DNA from: Rhypophila decipiens
Taxonomy: Eukaryota; Ascomycota; Sordariomycetes; Sordariales; Naviculisporaceae
DNA: 64,000 bases
NCBI GenBank assembly: GCA_033297075.1
Contig: MU858187.1
Span: forward strand, 1-64,000
Direction of reading: 5' to 3'
The notes under the pieces were generated by a model that was given only the letters and a program-made list of their open reading frames with translations, made no database searches and was not told the origin of the DNA. The position numbers and the translations under genes are program-made. This document shows positions 21,105-33,218 of the stretch, one piece after another (positions within the stretch are counted from its first letter, which is position 1; every line of letters starts with the position of its first letter).

Positions 21105-23527
21105 TGCGGCTGGATAGGTCGAAAATCGATGTGAAGTTCAAGTGTCTGTCCCGTTTAACGGCGCGGGGATGGGTTGAATTCGGAGTGAGATCCGATTCCG
21201 GCCCCCGATCGAGGTTCCACATAAGTCGTGGAATTTACGGCGTTTCCGGGCCCTTGGCGGAATGCCACCGAACTTGCAGGGCTCCACACGAGCTTTGAGG
21301 ATTTTCGGAATGTGGGCCGCTCAGGAGAAGCTATGACCACTCAGCGTCATTGTCTTCACAGTACCAGAAGGATGGGAATCGGAATTCCTTATCGTGTTGA
21401 TAATCTTGGTACGAGAGAGAGAAGTGGTTTAAATCTCAGAAAAGGGTTAGGTTTCCTCAAGAATTCCCTGCACCTTCCACTTTGATTGCTCTCACGTCAG
21501 ACGGGAATACGGGGTACCTGGACGAGATACGGATTTCGAACCACGGAAGCTGCTTTTACGAACAGCGTGGTGTAATCCTGTTGCCTGTGAAAGCTGAAAG
21601 TGGATAGCCCTGCATGTCCAGACACTCCTAGCTCGGGGTACCTCCCTGCAGCGGGAGAGGGTATGAACAAGGCTTGGGAAGTTGGGATGAATATATGATT
21701 GCCTGTCTGGAATGCTTGATACATGCCGCTGGAGTTCCCGGCGGTTTGGACTCTCCAGTCTCGCCTCTGAGATACACGTGGGGTTTGAGATTAATATTCT
21801 ACACGTGGATCGTGCCCATGGCCAAGGTTCCAGCCCAGCACTGGAGAGCCTTACCAGCAGCTGAGGTTGTATTGGGAGCCACTTCAAGGCTGATCCAGAG
21901 CCTACGGTACTTTTTCACTTATAATTTTGGATACAGACTCTTCAGGAGGAAATTCGTGACATGTTGGAGGAGACTCAAGTCCAGATTATTAATGCGACTA
22001 CACCACCGGCCGACTTGCTACCGGTCCGTATCCATAGCAATACCCAGGAGATCAAGACCAACTTGAGCGATCCAGCGTCATCGTGGGGACTCTTTAGTAC
22101 TTGCACGTCGAGCTCGGCGCTTGGTTGTCTGTCCTACACACCCAAATGCACCAACTTTGTTGACATCTTGACCATCTGAACATTGGAAGCCTTGAATTCC
22201 CCGAAGGCTGCCAGCGATAGCCTTTGTCGGACTGATATTGACGATGGGATACTGTGCTTGATCGCCCAAGAGCTAATATGTCTTGCTCCTGAACCATGGT
22301 CCCGGCACCAGCACCAGGTACTACATATACCCCGGAAAAGGGCTCAAAGTCGTAGGGCTACCCCTATTCTTTCCTCATATGCCGAACCGTGGCTTGGGCT
22401 CGTTTTCGGAGTTTCTGGACACATTCTCAACCACGGTTTTTCCTTCTCTTGTCATTCTGTGCATACCAGATAAATTACACCGAAAAGCAGTAAGAAGGAC
22501 AGGGGACAGTGAAGGGCAAATGCACATCAGCAAACAGAGGACAAGACGCTAGTGGCCAGTCCAGATCACAGCACATCGCTGGGCGACCCATCACTGCAGC
22601 AGGGAATGGACCCAGCACCATTTTAGAAAAGTGCGCCGACGAACACAAAAATCCACCCGGCGGTTAGGTTGGACGGTGTTGGTCTGATCCTGTTATTTCA
22701 CATGGACCGGCAGCTGGACGGTAAACGTAGTGTGAGAATGTAGGCAAAACACTTGACCTCACTCGTTGCCGAACAAGATTGTCGCCAAAGCCTTTCAGTG
22801 GTGCTTGCATCGGGCCTCTGCCTGTGTGGCGGCTTTGTCTGTATGTACATGTAGGTACATTTGATGGTTAGTATCCGTAAGGAGTGCTGTAAATTCACAG
22901 AGCCTTCCATACAGATACAGCTGTAGACTGGACAAGGCAGCCTTCCAACAATCTCACCAATCCCACAAAATTCCCCAGTCCCAATCGATTCCAACTTCTC
23001 CAGTCGTCGGTGCAACTTCAACTCGACCTTCTACCACGAGCAAGCACCTCTCGGATTACCGCGACAACTCTTTGCAAACTTTGCGCTGCAATACGTTGAT
23101 ACCCCACGAACGCTTGGCCTCTTTATCGGAACAGGTTACAGCGCTCTCCGCAATCGCCAGGTACCTCTCCAGTGGCTCCGGCACAGCTCGATACCCCTCA
23201 TCCACTCACACTCACACTCAACCACCCACACCCACCTCCCGCTCCCAGTCTGCGAGGCGCCGCACCGCCCGCTTCAAGTTGCGACAGAGTGAGGCATCGG
23301 GACGGGATCAAAGGACAATAGCCCACAATCCGCCCCCCTCCTCTCAGCCGTATAACGCAGCTGCGGTCGAGGCCGGCCTTTGCGACGCTTTCATGACCAC
23401 AACAAACTTCCCCCCGCCTCCGCCACCGCCTACATCCGACGAGGACGACGACTTCAACACTTGAGATTGCCATCTGACAACGTCCGGACGAGCATCCCAT
23501 CGATGCGAGTTCGGCGCTGTCGTCAGG
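21105..23527. other. 2.4-kb region without a recognised gene, including arrestin-like gene leader
   Basis: No convincing coding sequence. Frames at 21492-21887 (minus) and 22183-22473 (plus) lack motifs. The last 600 bp are C- and A-rich (CACTCACACTC and CCACCCACACC runs near 23200), as expected for a fungal promoter and 5' UTR. Confidence 0.4.
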
Positions 23528-24936
23528 ATGAATGCACAAAATGTTCCGGCTACCGTAAGGATATCAGGACCGCCCAACAGCAGCTTCTTGGTGGGCTATC
23601 CGGGCATATCCGCAACTCTGGTGAGTTTGCATCTCGAGCGCATGACATGGTGCCATGGCGGTTGGAGCATTCCCTCCTATCTCCACATTCGCAGCCCCTC
23701 CAGCTTTGCTAACAGCGCCCGCTCCTGTCATTGCAGCCTCGGATAGTAGGAAAGGTCGAGATCAGGCCCGGCGCGGGCATCTCCGCTCCCGTCAACATTT
23801 CGATGGTGCGCATATGTTTACAACGAAAAGAAACGATTCATCCTGCGGCCGAGAACATGGCGAGACGCCATCTGGGCACCCCGAGACGAGAAACGGCCGA
23901 CCTAGTGGGCAAAGAAGTTTTGCTCTTTCGATGTGTATCGGGGAAAGAAGCCGAGAGCATCATTGCCATGGACCTGCCCTTCCAGATCTTCATTCCGTTC
24001 GGGCGAGGAGGCGAGGAGACGAACCGGCGCATTCCACCAGCCAGCTTACAACTTCCCAGCCGAATTGCCGAGACGTACTACGAGCTCGTCGTCACAGTTC
24101 AGCAGGGAGCCAGCATCCAAAACAGATACACTTTCCCGATCCCATTACAGCGCTATGATACCCTCTCGACCTTTGGCATGTACAACCGCCCCGAGAGCAA
24201 AGTCGTCACGGCGGACAGTATAGTAACACTAGGCATATCGCTCCCGAAATGGAGCTATGGTCCCTTGGATCCCATCACAGTATACATCAAACTCGCGCCA
24301 AATCCAGACTGGCTACATAAAGCCAAAAGAGTTACGATACAAAAGATTACACTGGCCATCGAGGAGGAAATAACGTTTAATCCAGAGGGAGACGAGCCAA
24401 CAAAAAAGATCAACAAGATCGCCAAGCACACGCAACAGGTCGGGCAAAAGATGCCGGAATCAGGATATGTCACGAACCTGGGCCTTGTATTTCCTGCGCG
24501 AGACCTGAGGGATCCGGACGGAATAATAAAAAGAGGGAAACCAGCCTTTCCCATGTACGAAATATCAAGTTTTACGACCACCTCGACCTTATACAAGATC
24601 GAGTTCTTTTTGTGCATCAAGGTAGGCAACAGTCGGAGACTTTTGTCGAAAACATACGTTAGCTGACCCCTTGTTCTTCTTTTTCTTCTTCAGGCTCAAC
24701 TGGCCTCTGCGCGCGACATCACTCTACGGCAACCAATAGTCATATGTCCGATGGACCAACAAGCCTGCAAAGAGGAGATGGACGCCATCGAACAAGCGGC
24801 CAAGGATGCGTCCATGGTCGACGTAAATAACCCCAACCTCCCGGACCGCGTTATAATTTTGTCCAGCGAAAAAGAAGCGATACGACACCTTGGCTTGTGC
24901 GAAGTAGGAGGTGTCAAGAAGATGCTTATTGAATAA
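23528..24936 (+). CDS. Arrestin-like domain protein
   Basis: Three exons (23528-23620, 23737-24621, 24694-24936) give 406 residues. After PATVRISGPPNSSFLVGYPG the protein reads as beta-sandwich segments with a fungal arrestin_N-like signature: GKVEIRPGAGISAPVNIS, a polar HLGTPRRE region, FIPFGRGGEE, LPSRIAETYYELVVTV, and a second domain starting at LGISLPKWSYGPLDPITVY. The C-terminus (LRQPIVICPMD ... KKMLIE) closes the second sandwich. Fungal arrestin-related proteins recruit Rsp5-type ubiquitin ligases to plasma-membrane transporters, but I see no PPxY motif here, so that role is only possible. Introns have textbook signals (GTGAGT, TTGCTAACAG, TTGCAG). Assignment to a named arrestin (Ldb19, CreD, PalF) is not possible. 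Confidence 0.8.
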
Positions 24937-26282
24937 TCGGCATAGTACCCGCAGTTGGAAACTATTAATGGAGATGGACCGTCTAGTTTCCGAGGTTCCT
25001 AGAATCATATAAACCCAAAAGAGCGCGCGCTGCGCCTGATTCGACATTTATCTTGGCTCGGCCCTGTACGGATACCCCTCCCATGACCCTGAACAATCAT
25101 TGTTGATGAGTAGTCAGCAGATTGAACGGCCAAAGGCCAAAGAACACATAGACATGATGGTGGAATCCCGCGAAATAATTTATATAGGGCACCCGCCATG
25201 ACATGCTCGCCGGCATCCACGCAATACTCGCTATAGAAGAACAGAACAATACAACGAGGCTAGATGACGCCACCGGTGGGTGGCATAGACCATTATGCTG
25301 TTCGCCCAAGCATTTCATCCGAAGTCATATTCCGGATGGCTATACCGACTGGACGAGATGGATTCGATCGGGTTTGGATTGAAGATTACCCTTGTGGGAT
25401 TCGAACGCAGCGGTCGACCATCAAGGGCAAATTCTTGCTCCATTGCTCTGCTTTGGCAAGAAGGGGTCGATTTTGGGACGCTTCATCACATTTCGCGGCT
25501 CCTCTATACCGCGAATTGGGGGTACCTCGCATCCATACGCCGTGTGGACTTGGGGGTCATAGCGATGCTGATTTGGCATGGAGGATGTCATATATAGGCC
25601 GATTTCCTGGCGACGGCATCTAAAATGGCAAACATCTTCCTTCTCTTTCTTGCTTATATTTACATCACCCAACGGCTAGGATACAAAGACTGGATCGGCG
25701 GAATGGACAGCGGCGGGGAGTTCCATCGGGGTCCTTTTTATCTGTCCTTTTTTGATATCATCATTTGGAGGGGTACGGAGATGGCCGGACGGGAGGGCGG
25801 TTTTCCTGCTTGTACTTCATTTCTGGGACACGGACAAGCGACATGGCTGGATATTCTTGTCTACTGGGCACGGTAATGAGGCGTCTGGGTCTTTCTTACT
25901 TATCACGATGGATGGCTGTCTGTGGCTTTTCACCTATACCCAATCCGACCAGTATGTCGGTATCGAGGGAGTGTATGGAAGGGCCGGCGGGTAGGAGAGA
26001 TCTGCAGACTGCATGGTCCTCAGCTACGGCTTGCTGGCGTAAGAGGTCAGCCAGTCTTGATCTGGCTTCCTGGTGCATCACGGCGCCCTTTATCGTCACG
26101 AGTATACTACCGTTGTACTATATGATGACTTTCCAAAATATAACACACTTACTGTTTACTTTTTCCGTCCGATCTGTTGTCGCTTTTCCAGCAAGGTGAT
26201 TAGGGGGTTGTAAACACCAAAAAGCAGAGAGAGGTACGAAACAAAAAAAGTGAGATGACTGGAAACTCATAGAGTTTACCAT
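24937..26282. other. 1.35-kb intergenic region
   Basis: No gene is supported. Short frames on both strands (for example 25264-25623 plus, 25765-26199 plus) have no recognisable motif and overlap each other in several frames. Confidence 0.4.
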
Positions 26283-26407
26283 TGACAAGGGCGAGATTCG
26301 AACTCGCGCTCTTTCGAATTACGGTTGGTAGTTAGTATACAACTTGTTCTTCAACAAGAGAGCATATGACCTAAACGTAACGCCTTAGACCACTCGGCCA
26401 CCTTGCC
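26283..26407 (-). tRNA. tRNA-Leu(UAG) with a 45-nt intron
   Basis: On the minus strand the acceptor strand GGCAAGG (26407-26401) pairs with CCTTGTC, followed by discriminator A at 26283. The D arm contains GGCCGAGTGGTCTAAGGC, typical of tRNA-Leu. The anticodon stem is TTACG/CGTAA with loop TT-TAG-G, so the anticodon is TAG (reads CUA). The intron occupies 26369-26325, directly 3' of base 37 as is canonical. A long variable arm and the T arm GCGAG-TTCGAAT-CTCGC complete the class II cloverleaf. It lies 445 bp upstream of, and divergent from, SEN54, a subunit of the enzyme that removes such introns. Confidence 0.93.
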
Positions 26408-26851
26408 ATGTGTTTTTGCTTGTTTGTAAGCCGAACTGGAAGGTTAATGACTGACCCTTCCTGTTTGTGAAGCCTCAAAGGTTGATGGCAGGAACTTTGA
26501 GCTCTGTCGTTGTTAATGAAAGCTGCAAAGTACTGAAAATCAATGCACGATAACGGGATCTCGAAGAGACGCGCATGGGATCCCCTGGATTAATGTCACC
26601 ACTAACAATAGTGGGGCTATGAGTACCACGTTAAGTGTCCCACCTTTTTTTTCAAGCTCACCTCACCACCGACAACCTTTTTCTCGGTGGGGCACTATTA
26701 CTCGAAAAGAATCATCACCCAATCGATTTGATACTCTACCCATACCTGCCTGGTATACTGATCTGCTGATCTAACCCGGCGACGCTTCGAGAAAGGCCCC
26801 ATTACACTACCTCAAAAGACAGACAGACGAGAGCAACAAAAGCTCGTCACC

Positions 26852-28402
26852 ATGCCTCTCGACGACGATGACAATCCCACAGCGGGACCACCACCCGTGG
26901 CCGAATCCGCAACGAGCGACCCAGCAGCCGCCGAGAACCTCGTCGCAGAGGCAGAAGAAGACAATGAAGGAATAATCGACTTTCGGCTGTTTAAAAAGAC
27001 TACGAATATCTCGGCACAAACCATACGCAGGGGAGAAAAAGATTTCGAGTCTCATGGAACCAGGGCGCAACAGAACGCACTGGAGCAAAGCCGACAGGCC
27101 ATGGTCGAAGTGCTGAGCTATACGCGTGTACATAACGATAAAACCCCGACTATTGGGTGGTACTACCCCGAGTGGTGGGCGGACTGGCCTGATGACGGCG
27201 AGGTGGAGGAGGAGCATCTGGAAGCACAAGAACAACACACTGAAGAGAAAGAAAATGAAAGGAAACCGCCGCCTGTGTTTGCCCGCGAGAGAGTCGTGAT
27301 TTTGGAGGGAAACTCTGTCCTCAACCTCGGCAGGGCCGTCACAGGGCTGCCAAAGGATCGTCCCGGCAGAGGGAAAGACTGGCTGTTGCCCGAGGAGGCG
27401 CTGTATCTGCTTGAGCGGGGCTCGTTGGATCTACGGTGGCCTACTAAGAGCATGGAAGAGATGTTTCCTCCTGTTTCTACAGAGGCTAAAACTGCCACTG
27501 CTGTGGGCAAGAGCCCGGCTGCGGGCCAAACGAGCGGGGCACGGGAAGAGGACGACGAGTACGAAAACGGCATCCCCCTCTCGGTGGAAGCCGCCTATTC
27601 TCTCCTCATCGGCAACGACGGCGAACGCGGCAAAGTCAGTCTTCGGAAATTCCAGGTATATTCTAATCTGAAGCGCGTGGGCTATAACGTCCTCCGAGCA
27701 CCAAGGACGGTATCCAAACGCAGGCAACAAGCTCTGACACCCGTCCGGACTCCTTCAGTCAGCTTGTTCCAGTGGCTCACGTCGTTCCTCCACCCTGCAC
27801 CAAAACCCTACGGCCCGCTACTCCAGCCGGGCCTCTACAGGTCCTACATACCCATCTACCGCCAGCTTTCCCTCCTCCCACGACACAAGCCGGCCCCGTT
27901 CCCTACCCAACCGCTACCAACGGCAAAGTCTTCCGAGGACGAAGAAAATCCATTCACAATCCATTACCACGTCTGGAAGTCGGGCACCAAATGGACCAAA
28001 ACCCGCCACGGCCCACCAAACTTTTATGTCTCCGTTGCAGACGCACAAGAGACGGACCTCCCGTCGCTAGACCAGATCGTGAGACTGGTAGATGCCACGC
28101 CGTATTGTCCTATCAAGCCCGAGTGGAAAGGTCAAAACCGGTTCTATAATCGGCTCAAAACTGGACATCGGAGTGTCTTGATTGCGGTCGTCGATCATGG
28201 AGTTATCAATTACATGAGGTTCGCGGAGGGCGCGTTTGGGGAGGAAGAGTTGTTCGATAGGTTTGATACGAGGGGGAACAACTGGCGAGGGGGAAAGAGA
28301 GGAGGTGGGAGAGGAGGGAGAGGAGGACGGGGAGGTGGAAATGGACGAGGGAGAGGGAGAGGTGGTCGTGGGGGTGGACGAGGAGGTGGGCGGGGTGGAT
28401 AG
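26852..28402 (+). CDS. SEN54: tRNA-splicing endonuclease subunit Sen54
   Basis: An intronless gene of 516 residues. The N-terminal Sen54 domain includes the hallmark RRGEKDFESHGT (about residues 59-70) and SRQAMVEVLSYTRVH, then an acidic spacer. A second block resembles the C-terminal endonuclease-like fold: LEGNSVLNLGRAVTG, LLPEEALYLLERGSLDL, and near residues 375-460 HYHVWKSGTKWTKTRHGPPNF ... LIAVVDHG. Sen54 pairs with Sen2, Sen15 and Sen34 and helps position pre-tRNA for intron cleavage; it is itself non-catalytic. The last 45 residues are almost pure Arg/Gly (GGRGGRGGRGGG), an RGG tail that I do not know from yeast Sen54 and that should bind RNA. It starts in the good context CACCATGCC. 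Confidence 0.93.
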   Translation: MPLDDDDNPTAGPPPVAESATSDPAAAENLVAEAEEDNEGIIDFRLFKKTTNISAQTIRRGEKDFESHGTRAQQNALEQSRQAMVEVLSYTRVHNDKTPTIGWYYPEWWADWPDDGEVEEEHLEAQEQHTEEKENERKPPPVFARERVVILEGNSVLNLGRAVTGLPKDRPGRGKDWLLPEEALYLLERGSLDLRWPTKSMEEMFPPVSTEAKTATAVGKSPAAGQTSGAREEDDEYENGIPLSVEAAYSLLIGNDGERGKVSLRKFQVYSNLKRVGYNVLRAPRTVSKRRQQALTPVRTPSVSLFQWLTSFLHPAPKPYGPLLQPGLYRSYIPIYRQLSLLPRHKPAPFPTQPLPTAKSSEDEENPFTIHYHVWKSGTKWTKTRHGPPNFYVSVADAQETDLPSLDQIVRLVDATPYCPIKPEWKGQNRFYNRLKTGHRSVLIAVVDHGVINYMRFAEGAFGEEELFDRFDTRGNNWRGGKRGGGRGGRGGRGGGNGRGRGRGGRGGGRGGGRGG

Positions 28403-31400
28403 GGGCTGATGCGCCAATGGATATGATGGACTGGAAGGGAAGACGGATGGGCATGATGAGATGTCCCTTTTGAGGTTGTTTGTGGTACGGAGAAGTGATG
28501 GCATTCTTTTGCCAAGGGCAGTCGCTTGCTTTCATTTTCATGACTACTAGATGATAGCTATGCTGGTCAGTTACTGGCAGTACTTTGAGGAGGGAGATAC
28601 GTTTGAACCAAGGGCGCTTTTTGAAAGCGGACGGTTTATCATCAGACATAGAATTATTGATACCCATTCTTCTCGTATGTTGATTGCTCCTAGTGATCTC
28701 TCAACTCCTTCTTGAGCGGCCTGGCTAATACATATCTGGGTATGTTTGTGACAAGCATTTTCACGTGTTTGCCTTTGCCTTGCCATCCAACGATTTCTTG
28801 GCCCAGAAAGAAGACCCGATAGCAAAGTAGGTGGTAAGTTGGTAGTATCCGTATGTGTGCAGTTGGCCTTGATTCTTTTACTTTATCTTCTCTTCAAGCG
28901 TTCCTTTACGTTGGTAGAAGCGCACTTGCTTGCTTAATTGCTTTCTTCGTCACGGAAAGATGTGCATTTCAATGCGTGTAATACGTTCCACAACACTGCT
29001 GAGCTCATCTCATGTGCTGGGTTAATTGGTTTTTACCTGACTTGATTGGTTCTTCCTGTTGATAGATGTAGTTTCTCACTGACAGGTTTGGATTGAGAGA
29101 TTATGAGAATCATGAACACGAGATGTTGTGCATTGGTCTTGCATTGTTCTTATTGAGTACATGACTATACGTGCATGTGAAGATTTGTTGAACATGATAA
29201 TTCCCTTTTAGCCCAAGAGGTACGGAACCTAGTCAGACGCCTAGTGAAGTTCACTATCTTCTGGCTGTTAGTTATCGTCGACTACGAAGAGGCTGATGAT
29301 GATGTCGGGATGTGAAGGGGTAATCATGAAAGAGTAATGTTCAGAGAGGCAATGAGCAAGAGCTTCGAAGGACAATAAAAGGCGGCGATAGATATTAAAG
29401 GGTTCAGATGCTCTGAATGAGACGAGGCTTGCTCTTTTGTGTGTGTGTGTCAAGTTACACCGCATGAGACCTCAGTTCCAAGACGACAGGTTTTAACATT
29501 ATAATCACATACCTGTGCGGCCGGGGGCTGATACTGTATGTCGGTTAAATATTTTATTAGGTATGGTTCAAGAGACTGGACTCACGGGCTCTTGGTATCG
29601 TCGAAGCTATCTGTCACTGAGCTCGTTGGAGGTTGCCAAGTGACAAATGGAGTGTTTGCCATGGTGAGATGACCAACGAATTGGGAACTCATCAGCTTGA
29701 ATGAGCCATGATGACTTGACGTTGGTCCATGTAGACAAAGTCGCCCGGTGGGATGTTATCTTGTTTGTCTCTTGGATAGAGTGGTGCCCGGCCGTTGGCG
29801 TTGGCGCAATATAACATGTGCCTGCCCTCGTTCGGATGGCGAAATTTGGGTCAGCAAAGACGCAAACATGATGAAATTGGCCATGATGGAAGGAGAAGGT
29901 AAAAGAGCCGGGGGCGAAGGAAGAAACGACTAGGTAGGTTGGCTCTGTCGGTTCCAGACTCTTAAAGAGCCGTCATTGGGTGGTCTTTGATGTTATTTAT
30001 CCCCTTTCCGGCAATACATGTCATCGATATTCTCTAGATTGCCCACACCGACTGTTGGGATATGAGATCGTGATGCCTTCTTTCCATGTGCTTCTTCCAA
30101 AGTTCCGAGTCTTCTGGCTGATGGTAGAAGTTCGGCATCCTAAGATATGGGTTGGGTGTTGTGAGATCTGAGTTTCGCTGGTGTTTGATGGTAATTTACA
30201 GCTATTCTCGGGTTGTGCTACTATAGCTGCAAGTCTTCGGCGGTGAGGTGACGACCATCTCCGACGAGTATACCCGCTCTCGGGGGTTTATTCGGATGTG
30301 ATGGGGGCACCATACACCGGCTGCATTACACCTTGAATCATAAGCCGAGGCACAACGGTGATGATCTCTCGTTATCGAGGAGTGTCGATGACTAGCTCAG
30401 GCTGATGATGAGACTAAGGATTTAGCTGCAAGCTGGCGTGAAGAAGGGCCGTAAAACCTCAGCATGAAAGCAGGAATTTGTCAAGGAGCAGGTTGATACA
30501 CAACAATGCAGCAGGATGTGATAAGTGCTCTATCAACTCGATATGACTCTTGTTACCTTTGCTGTTTGTACAGTACCATACACTGTTACCGTCTAGTGCA
30601 ACTGGATTACACCTTGGTTTCAGATCTCTCAAACATCGCAAGGCATTTTGCACAGCGAACAACATGAAAATGATTAAAAATATGGATCCTATTAGGAACT
30701 CGAGCAGCTATCCCATCATGCAGATAGATTTATAGATCACAACAGATTCATCACACCATATCCCAACTGTCGATAACAGATTCAGGAGATTACAAGGCTT
30801 AGTTCACAGCTTACATCTTGTGGCGGCTTACGGATACGGATACCGACTGATACAGACCCCTGCAAGTTACAAGTCAGCATTGAGCAAGCATCACATCACG
30901 CCTTGGAGTTGCATTGCCGTAACCAAAGGGTAGCAGATCCGGGAACGAGCAGAAACCTCCAAGTATCAATCTTGATTAGAAGTATTACATGTTCCCGGGC
31001 CGAAATTGCGTTCTTTTTGTTCTTTACGATTATCCCACAGTCGGTTTCTCTCTCTGTCTTTGCGGAAGCTGGACTAGATACATACTTATCGGAGTATGTA
31101 CATACCTTGATGATGTTGGCCCCCAGATCCAATGAGAACAAGGCAAATCTACGGGAACTGGATTTGTTGGCAATAACAAGGGTCTCACATATCTCTTATT
31201 AGTCTCTGACTCGAGTGCACTTCGGCTGAAGGCAAGTGGTTCATCCCTCATCTTTTTCCTTCATAACAGTACTTTGTCCAAGTACTTAAGTACTCCTGCT
31301 TTATATTACGGATATGGTGCAGCTCCAACAGTAGGACTAGCATACCAAGCAGGCGAGCTCCAACAAACCTTGTCTCCCTGAAAAACTACACAAATTAGAC

Positions 31401-33218
31401 TCACTTAAGCTCGCATCCCTACAATCAACTTCCAAATTCACCCCACGGACCTATATTTTTCTCTCTCCTCCCCTTTCACATAACTCGGCATATATCTGCA
31501 CAACCCCTTTCTCGTGTCCACGAGTTCTTGTTATCTCTCTGTTTAGAAACCACGCCAAGATCGACAACCGTCTATCATTGCACATCTCGAGTCGTCTTGT
31601 GTTTTGTTTTGTTTTACGCGAGGCTCGGTGTAAGATTGGGACCCGCGCCAGGTCTGAGTTTGCAACAAAGACCTCTATCTCCGAACCACCACCAGAAAAC
31701 AGAAAACCGCTCGACACTTGCTGCCGTGTATATACGCTCGAAAGTCTTGTCCCATCTCGATGCCCGGCAATTTGTCCCTAATTGCCGGACTCTTCCTCTG
31801 ACACGGTGGGTTTTCTTCCGGCTTAATACCTACCTAGGGGCCTACCTAGTGCCTATTACCAATTTGTACATACAAGAGAGATGAAGATATATAAGTCTTT
31901 CTTTCCTTTTCTTCCCTTTTCTCCTTAATGTTTGACGCACGAGATCAGTCATTTTTCCGTGCACCCAGTCACCGTCTCGGTCTTCGGTCGAATTGAACAA
32001 GCTCAAAACTCACCTTCAGAGTCGAGTTTCGGAAGGTCCGTCCGAGCCAAGCCGAGTCATCTGACAAGATAAATCTGAATCCAGATTGAGGAAGTCATGA
32101 CGGTTTTCCCTAATTAAAGCCCTTACATTATTTTCTCCAGAGTTTCTTTTCAAATTATTCATTTTCTCTGACAATGACAGCTCTACCTTATGAACAATGT
32201 TGCTAACCCTCCTTTTCAGGTTACAACCCCTACTGTCACCTTGGTTCTGACAACAACACGCCCTACTCTTAGATAATATCATCATATACACCATATCGTC
32301 TGATAGTGTCCTTCTTTTTCTCTGGAAAGTCAGCAACGAAGCGCCGGCGCTTTATTGCCTTGTCTTATATGAGTAGGTGAGTGGGCAACTTTCTGAACAA
32401 CCCCTTTTCCGGCTCTCCATAGCGGTATGGCCTCTCTGCTCTCGTCTGAACGACGGATATGGAACCCAGAGTTCACCGAGGAGCTGGGCCAAAAGCTTCA
32501 GCTTGGTGCCACGGGGTTACGTCACACCTAGTTGCTGTCACATGTACTAACATCACGGTATCAGAAACCATTCGGTCGTATGATAGTTGTGTGAAAAGGC
32601 TTACTGTTTATCCCTCCGGTGTTCATCTCAAACTGGCGGCGATGGCAGCGGAGGTGGCTGTGATGGAGTCGGCGGCCTTGGAGTCGGTAAAAACCCGACA
32701 AGTCCACACCGAATTGTTACCAATAGCGATGGACCTGGATAAAAAACGTAGCAGTGAAAGGTATGTCAATTGATGCTTTTGGTTTTTTCTCTTGCTCGAC
32801 AAACTCATCTCGTTCGTCGGCGACTAGCTTCGGTTGGTTGTTCAGTCTTCCGTCTCGTCGTATGTTTTGGCTCTACGCTGCGTTAAGAGTCACTCATTCG
32901 CAAACAGCCACCATCACCGTGCCAAATTTTCATCTCATCTCTTCCTTCTTCAATTGAGTTTGCCCAACTGTCGTCAGTCTCTTCTCGTTGGGGCTGGTTG
33001 CTCTGTTGGCCCTGCTTTCTCAACTTCTGCACACAAATTTTCCCCCTTCAGTTCAACCAACCTCTTCCACTCTCTCCTATATTCTCCCCTTCTCAACCCT
33101 TTGCATCCCGCAACTCTTTTCTTTCCACCAAACACTTTCCCGTCGACTTCACAACCAAACCAATATTCTTGCCCCCAAAGCACTCGACAACAAAAACCAA
33201 TCTTCAAAGCCTGCCGAG
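28403..33218. other. 4.8-kb gene-free stretch
   Basis: The longest gap in the window. No open frame over about 120 codons has recognisable content, and no tRNA, 5S or snRNA was seen. From about 31.3 kb the DNA is CT-rich with TTCTTT and CTTTCC runs, fitting a very long 5' UTR or regulatory leader for the gene at 33219. A short TG repeat lies near 29440. A non-coding RNA cannot be excluded by eye. Confidence 0.4.

Noticed and set aside
23072..23464. 130-codon plus-strand ORF in the arrestin-like gene leader
   Set aside because: Driven by CA- and CC-rich leader composition (His/Thr/Pro runs); not joined in frame to the gene.
8680..24936. Secondary-metabolite gene cluster built around the transporter, SDR and other enzymes
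   Set aside because: No backbone enzyme (PKS, NRPS, terpene synthase) and the neighbours are conserved housekeeping genes.
30355..30410. Possible C/D snoRNA (GTGATGA and CTGA boxes)
   Set aside because: Boxes are only about 40 bases apart, with no terminal stem; too weak to call.
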